A stretch of DNA of 64,000 nt, from assembly GCA_025024175.1 (NCBI GenBank), contig QCXZ01000003.1, positions 55,136,023 through 55,200,022 of the forward strand, written 5' to 3'. A program made the position numbers and the translations under genes. Shown in pieces: positions 59,127-64,000 of this stretch (positions within the stretch are counted from its first letter, which is position 1; every line of letters starts with the position of its first letter). Under the pieces are notes generated by a model. The model was not told where the DNA came from. It ran no database searches and saw only the letters and a program-made list of their open reading frames with translations. Source of the DNA: Rhyzopertha dominica (Eukaryota; Arthropoda; Insecta; Coleoptera; Bostrichidae).

Positions 59127-59771
59127 CTATATTTTCTTAAAAACTACACAAGTGACAACATTACCAGNTTTACCTCCAAACTTAAACTGTGGTGTTGGAA
59201 TGACCTGAAAGATTTTAAATTTACTGCAAAATTGTGTTTCCAGTTCACTTTTAGTCCAGTTACAGGAAGCGAGAACCAAAATCCCATTTTCTTTTAAAGA
59301 ATCAGATATGTTACTCACATATTTTATTTTATTGTCCTTAGCATTTACGCTTAAACTAATTGCGTCATATGTCCCTTTATCTAACATAACATCGAATGAA
59401 TACTTATAAAATTCTTCTCCCAAAACATCACATTTAACATATTCAATGAGTAAGTTTTCTTTTGCGGCGATTTCTTTAGCTAACGTTATAGCTTTCTCTG
59501 AGTAATCAAGTCCCAAGAGGTTTTTAAAACCTAACCTCGCTAATTCAACAAGCATCACTCCATTGCCGCACCCAATGTCAGCAATATNAGAATCTTTACC
59601 AATTGAAGTGGTACCCTCAATCCAACNANTTAGCCTTTCTAAAATATCTTCACCAAACCNTATATCTCCTACGTCCCCATGACTCCTGAAGTTCTTTATT
59701 TCACCTTTATAATGAGCCTCCCAATATTCTAAGGTGCCCAGTTCAGAAGACTCCAGCTCTTCTAATTCCAT
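59127..59771 (-). CDS. EEF1AKMT2: eEF1A lysine methyltransferase 2 homologue (METTL10/EFM4 family)
   Basis: 214 residues, intronless, ATG to TAG. It starts SELGTLEYWEAHYKGEIKNF then RSHGDVGDIxFGED, the N-terminal signature of the METTL10 family. The Rossmann methyltransferase core has the S-adenosylmethionine loop DIGCGNG (65-71), the acidic post-I strand LLGLDYS (85-91), LDKGTYDAISL (130-140) and SCNWT (169-173); the end carries TPQFKFGG and GN before a final strand. Family members trimethylate one lysine of translation elongation factor eEF1A (Lys318 in human, by METTL10). Length matches the family. Five N-containing codons leave residues 38, 48, 49, 62 and 202 open; nothing suggests a broken gene. 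The lack of introns could be original or reflect retroposition, but no poly-A tail or flanking duplication is seen, so I treat it as the working gene. Confidence 0.9.
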   Translation of the reverse strand: MELEELESSELGTLEYWEAHYKGEIKNFRSHGDVGDIXFGEDILERLXXWIEGTTSIGKDSXIADIGCGNGVMLVELARLGFKNLLGLDYSEKAITLAKEIAAKENLLIEYVKCDVLGEEFYKYSFDVMLDKGTYDAISLSVNAKDNKIKYVSNISDSLKENGILVLASCNWTKSELETQFCSKFKIFQVIPTPQFKFGGKXGNVVTCVVFKKI

Positions 59772-60010
59772 TATTGAAACCTCTAAAAAACATATCTTTT
59801 AGCTAGGTTGAAAAAAAACAATTGTGCTTACTGCACACCTTCGCTATAAATGCTGACGAACGTTAAAAATACGAAAATACTCTATCTATATTTTCTAGAT
59901 TTTACTTTTACTAACAAAAAATCATAATATACAAGGAGCTGACGAAAATAAGAAAACATTAAATTAACAAAATGTGATAATTTTGAGGTTACGTTGCCAC
60001 AGTAGTCAAT

Positions 60011-60783
60011 CAGTGATGGTAACCTAAAAAACAAAATGTCCCTACCTAGGGGAAAAATTTTCCCTACAATTTCCCTACACTTTTTTTAGACCAACTGTAT
60101 ATGCTTATTGCCATCTGTGAATTCAGCTTTTTTAATATTCTCATTGTTTTACTACTTTTCGATCACCTTTAGCATCTTCTTACCCAATAAAGCTTACTAA
60201 CCAGGTGGTCATGTCATATTACTATTATTTTAGTGTACCTAGCAACCAAAAAAACTAACAGGTTAAAAACCAACTGAAAAAGGATGAGCAGTAATAACAC
60301 AAATACAGAAATTTATTTAATGCAATTACATTGCATTAAAACCATAAAATCGCATAACAATAAAGAGTACCATTATTACCAGTTTGAACAATAATAACTA
60401 AGGAACAGTGACATATAGACATATTGACTCCTACGACGCAAGGAAGCAGAGGACGAGGTAACAACCACAGAATTATATTGAAATATATAATCAATATAAT
60501 TCCGTGGTAACAACTGACTTGGCAAGGTAATAAAGACCGGATTGCTACGTTGCCACTCACAGACAACTTAAATAGCTTAATAGAACATTTTTTTATTATT
60601 ATATGGTGATTAATAATGAACTCTTTCCTAATACTAATAGTGGTATTTGCTATTTGTTGTGAAACGACACGAAGTGCCGAAATTTCCCTACAAAATACAG
60701 TTTCTGTCCCTTTTCCCTACACCCGCAATTTTGTACTATTTTCCCCTACATGTAGGGAAATTCCCTACGAGTTACCATCACTG
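60011..60783. mobile_element. hAT-type MITE with CAGTGATGGTAAC ends
   Basis: 773 bp with perfect 13 bp inverted tips (CAGTGATGGTAAC). Flanks are AGTCAAT on the left and AGTCAAAT on the right, an 8 bp hAT duplication with one base lost. Subterminal TCCCTAC motifs are repeated near both ends. The ORF at 60616-60858 inside it starts with a hydrophobic stretch but is incidental. Lies about 240 bp upstream of the methyltransferase start. Confidence 0.8.
60464..60508. repeat. 45 bp palindrome
   Basis: ACCACAGAATTATATTGA faces TCAATATAATTCCGTGGT over a 9 nt loop; one mismatch. A related palindrome is at 60868-60901. Confidence 0.8.
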
Positions 60784-60867
60784 AGTCAAATACCAACACC
60801 AGTCACCGGTCATGCAGCTTTTAGGCATTGTTGCCAAAGTATTTTTAGGTACTTTTAGGGTGTTGTA

Positions 60868-60901
60868 CACGGAATTATATAATATTCAATATATTTCCGT
60901 G
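60868..60901. repeat. 34 bp palindrome related to 60464-60508
   Basis: CACGGAATTATATA faces TATATTTCCGTG; it shares CACGGAATTATAT with the first, but lies outside the hAT element. Confidence 0.7.
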
Positions 60902-61796
60902 GTGTTGTATGACTGGTTGCTTTCAGGTTCAGTGCTGTCTGAATATCTAGACAACGTTTGCAACTATCAAAGTATTTTATTCATATAAAATACTTTCAGA
61001 AAAAAGTGTTTCTTGTCCTAAATCTATTAAAAGATAACAAAAGTTGAGTTGAGCATATTGGAGTAAATAATCTTCACGTTCAACACATCTGTGTCAACAA
61101 TTAATAAATATTTTCATAAACGTTATTATTATATCGAATCATTATAACGCATTCAAAGGTCTGTTAATGTTTTTGTTACCTTCCTAAATTAATTAAAAAT
61201 TAAAAACGGGTACACCTGACCCACACTGGCACCCTAATAAATGCTTAGGTAGAACAAAGAACACAGACATCAGACAGTTTTGTGACTAGTAATTCGCCAT
61301 GTTTGCTGTTACACTATAATTACACTATGTATAGTGCGCGCCAGGACAGAAGTCGCACCTCAGCAATCTAACATCGTCCACAGTTTGAACGGAGCGAACC
61401 GTACCTATGGGTGGGCCGAGTTAATAAATTTGTCCGCCGCGCTAGCTTGAAATTGCGACCAATAATTTAAATGTATCGCGACAATTTATGTTCCCACCAC
61501 GCTTGCCTTCTTTCCTGGCTCACACATTACTTTTTCCTTTCAAAAGATGTACAATATCATGTTAAAAAATTAAAAACATCAACGTGGTTTATATTGAAGA
61601 ATGGCAGGACCTTTTTGCTATGTTGTAGCGAGCTGCACTGCACTAATTCCTAGGAACAATAATCGAAATGTGTTTATTATACCTCACTTTTTATACTTAT
61701 AATATGAAGTTAATGGTATACCTAGTATATAAGTATGTATTAAGAAGCAGATTGCGTAGATTTAACTGATTTCTGTATTTTTGCGAGGATAACATA
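60902..61796. other. Intergenic, no gene recognised
   Basis: Mixed composition, GC-richer near 61330-61460; no open frame of note. Confidence 0.35.
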
Positions 61797-62408
61797 AGAA
61801 AAATTTGTCAGTATGAAGTACTGGAAAACCACGTCAAAACAGACCACCTAGAAGAGGAATTAGAACATCTACGCAGAGCACTATAGAAGAACGGATATCC
61901 TGAGGCACAGATTGAGAAGGCTATCAACAAGCAACCACGGAGGAAGGAACCAGAGGAGCACATCGCTGCAGCATACCTGCCCTACGTCAATGGATGTACA
62001 GATAAAATCGAACGGATGCTGAGAAGACATCATATAAACACCATCTTCACCGCCCCGAGAAAGATAGCTAACGCCTTTCCGAAATATGGTTCGACGACTG
62101 AGGAGCTACAAACACAAGGTGTGTACAGCATCCCATGCAGCTGTGGGAAGGTTTACATCGGCCAAACGGGAAGGCACATCAGCACGAGAATCAAGGAGCA
62201 CATGAGGGACACCAGTGATCGGCAAGGNGATAGGTCGGCTGTAGCAGAACATCGAATGGAGACTGGCCACATCATCAAATTCGAGGAAGCACAAATGCTG
62301 TCGAGGGAAGCGAGATTCTGGCCGAGACTGTACAAGGAAGCCATCGAAATCCAGAAGAACCCGCACAATTACGACCGAGACTGGGGCATTGAACTGCCTG
62401 GAATCTGA
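61797..62408 (+). pseudogene. Penelope-like element, C-terminal GIY-YIG remnant
   Basis: One frame with a single TAG (61884-61886): LEEELEHLRRAL, stop, NGYPEAQIEKAI, AAYLPYVNGCTDKIER then MLRRHHINT, followed by the GIY-YIG endonuclease, GVY (62118) and YIG in IPCSCGKVYIGQTGR, RIKEH and the end YDRDWGIELPGI. This is the C-terminal quarter of a Penelope-like polyprotein; the reverse transcriptase is absent. The intact part from the first ATG after the stop is 130 codons (62016-62408), including one N codon. In living elements the endonuclease cuts the target. Non-functional fragment. Confidence 0.8.
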
Positions 62409-62455
62409 AAACGGGTCATGCGTAACAACGCCCACGCGTCAGTGACCCGGACGAG

Positions 62456-62463
62456 TATAAATA
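62456..62463 (+). promoter_or_regulatory. TATA box in the Penelope tail
   Basis: TATAAATA in GC-rich sequence between the end of the coding remnant and the hammerhead-like motif, where the promoter of a following tandem Penelope copy would lie. Confidence 0.45.
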
Positions 62464-62501
62464 CCCGAGCAGGCTAGGACACTTCAGTTTTAGAGCTACT
62501 T

Positions 62502-62545
62502 CTGAGGAAGACACCGACATGAGTGTCGAAACGTCAAGGTCTAGT
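62502..62545 (+). ncRNA. Hammerhead-like motif in the Penelope tail
   Basis: CTGAGGA, one extra A, GACAC with GTGTC as a 5 bp stem II around an 8 nt loop, then GAAACGTC. CTT before the core can pair with AAG after GTC as stem I. The extra A between core and stem II departs from consensus. It lies 94 bp behind the GIY-YIG stop, the position known for ribozymes of Penelope-like elements. Confidence 0.55.
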
Positions 62546-62588
62546 AACCAACGTGGGAACCAGCCCGGAAAACAACATGTCAAGTACT
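62543..62588 (+). repeat. Penelope tail segment, repeated at 63590-63640
   Basis: CAACGTGGGAACCAGCCCGG then AAAACAACATGTCA recurs as CAACGTGGAAACCAGCCCGG then AAAACAAAATGTCA about 1.05 kb downstream, on the far side of the hAT element. Confidence 0.7.
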
Positions 62589-62802
62589 TTCTCTGGCATA
62601 ACGTATAAGTGTAGTTGTTCCACGAAATTAAAGTGGGAATTTAATATTTTCAACAAAAATAAGATATCTTTGGAACCAGTAATCGAAAAAGTATTTTATA
62701 CCAAATGTTAATAGAATTTATTAAAAGCATGCAAAGAAAACGCCTACTTCCGGTATAACCGGAACCGGGCACATTTTTTATGGTTCCATTTTGCCTACAG
62801 AC

Positions 62803-63557
62803 CAGTGATGGGCGCGTAGAATACTCCATGTAGATTACGCCATTATCTACGCGTAAACTATGTAATATTCTACTTTAAAAGTCTACTGTAGAAAATAACA
62901 TTATGTAGACAAACAGCAAACTAGTAATATTTAGTAATTTTAACAGCCCCAAATGCCTCAAATGGCAGTATTATTTTGCATATTATTATTTTTGTTGCTT
63001 CCTAACTAAACAAAATACTACTTCGTTGTAATTAAAATAACTAGACACACGTTAAACAACAATAACTTGTTTCGGCATACAGTTGTTAGGGCCAGAAGGC
63101 ACAAGCGTGCTTTGGAGCCCTCAATCGGTCAATGGGTTCTTAAATGACTGTAAACTATGATTTTATTATCTTTCTTGTCTATAAACGGAAGAAAACGGGC
63201 TATTTCATATGCTACCTATTATACCTAATATACTCGTAGAAGAAAAGACTTCGAAACGCATGTTTTGTCCCAAAGAAGTAAGAAAACCGTTTGGCTATTC
63301 TGATGACTTACTAAATTAAGTTATGCAAATTTATAATATAAATATTAAAAAACTGCAGTGCTTTAAAAAAATTTAAGAATTGACCCATAAAACAGGGAAA
63401 TTGGAACAAAATAATTTGCACAATACACTTATAATACAATAGCCATAATATACTCGTCTCATATTTTCTACTCAAAATCTACGCCAAAATGCTTTATCTA
63501 CATTTTCTACGCGGGTAATGTAGAAAATTATAATTTACGCGTAAACGCCCATCACTG
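62803..63557. mobile_element. hAT-type MITE with CAGTGATGGGCG ends
   Basis: 755 bp, perfect 12 bp inverted tips and a perfect 8 bp target duplication CTACAGAC (62795-62802 and 63558-63565). Subterminal TCTACGCG and GTAGATTACGC motifs recur near both ends. Non-coding. Confidence 0.9.
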
Positions 63558-63589
63558 CTACAGACTTGTGGGGCAATAGGTAAAGGTTT

Positions 63590-63640
63590 AATAATCAACG
63601 TGGAAACCAGCCCGGAAAACAAAATGTCATCGACAGCAAC
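63590..63640 (+). repeat. Second copy of the Penelope tail segment
   Basis: Matches 62543-62588; may be a pseudo-LTR part separated from the first copy by the spacer and the hAT insertion. Confidence 0.6.
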
Positions 63641-64000
63641 CACGGAAGCCTTCAAACCAAAACACGTCAAAATCTCAGTCCGTTTTATCCAACATTAATG
63701 ATTACAGCGGGTAGGTACAGTCTAACTACAATAATATTTTGATCCTTATCCTATACATGAAATGAATGCAAGTTTGGGCAAAGAACTACCCTGGGAAGTA
63801 GTTCTCTCTCACTTTCAAATTTCAGGGATAATGATAAAACGCCATAAACACATATTCCTAGAACATCGATTACAAGTAGTTAACTTTAAAAAATGTCAGC
63901 AAAATCGCTTCCAAATGATATTTAAGAATTAGTGAGTCCATCTAATATAAACTCAAAACCCGACGGGTGTTGCATTGTGAGATCATAAATGTTGTGTTAT

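Noticed and set aside
60616..60858. ORF with a signal-peptide-like start
   Set aside because: Lies wholly inside a non-autonomous hAT element and reads through its subterminal TCCCTAC repeats.
1..64000. CRISPR array, bacterial operon or prophage
   Set aside because: No regularly spaced repeats; introns and eukaryotic transposons show nuclear animal DNA.

Overview
The window is about 64 kb of AT-rich nuclear DNA from an arthropod, most likely an insect. Evidence: spliced protein-coding exons, a eukaryotic eEF1A lysine methyltransferase gene, and a transposon mixture typical of insects (Copia LTR element, Tc1/mariner-type transposases including a DUF4817 type, Penelope-like elements, a CR1/Jockey-type LINE, hAT- and piggyBac-type non-autonomous elements). 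I cannot name the species. Scattered N bases show a draft assembly. Most of the sequence is non-coding or transposon-derived.

Host genes are few. A last coding exon on the minus strand lies at 73-201. A five-exon gene for a 493-residue protein with a coiled-coil middle runs on the plus strand from 28945 to 31636; its second intron uses a GC-AG splice pair. An intact, intronless homologue of EEF1AKMT2/METTL10 lies on the minus strand at 59127-59771. A weaker candidate exon is at 57284-57551. Two CpG-dense patches (about 22490-22870 and 48240-48770) could be promoters of genes outside the window or not recognised here.

Transposon layout, left to right: two opposed copies of a TTAA-flanked element (817-1677, 4531-5447); short MITEs at 5710-5836 and 22155-22307; a 2.0 kb mariner-type element with 219 bp inverted repeats and a broken DUF4817 transposase (9478-11501); a foldback element and a possible solo LTR (13921-14587); a family of about 300-325 bp repeats carrying hammerhead ribozymes (20060-20560, a partial copy at 21185-21325, and 23657-23958); remains of two mariners and one more transposase (24840-27725); a hAT MITE (31773-32501); a Penelope-like remnant (34862-35690); an intact Copia element with identical LTRs (37589-42019); a 160 bp tandem repeat (46541-47125); a LINE remnant (49076-50737); a 2.5 kb OTU-containing retroelement with a 21 bp target duplication (51106-53645); two more hAT MITEs (60011-60783, 62803-63557); and a second Penelope-like remnant with a GIY-YIG domain (61797-62408).

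The most interesting structure is the hammerhead-ribozyme repeat family. On the minus strand at 20107-20148 every element of the minimal type I hammerhead is present: CTGAGGA core, 5 bp stem II, GAAA, a GTC cleavage triplet and a 5 bp stem I. A second copy lies exactly 324 bp away in tandem, and a third solitary copy (302 bp with a 10 bp target-site duplication) carries the ribozyme cassette in the opposite orientation between perfect 16 bp inverted repeats. This resembles animal retrozymes or Penelope pseudo-LTRs. Four further, more degenerate hammerhead-like motifs (near 17134, 35611, 36187 and 62502) end in GAAACGTC, and two of them sit just behind Penelope-like coding remnants.
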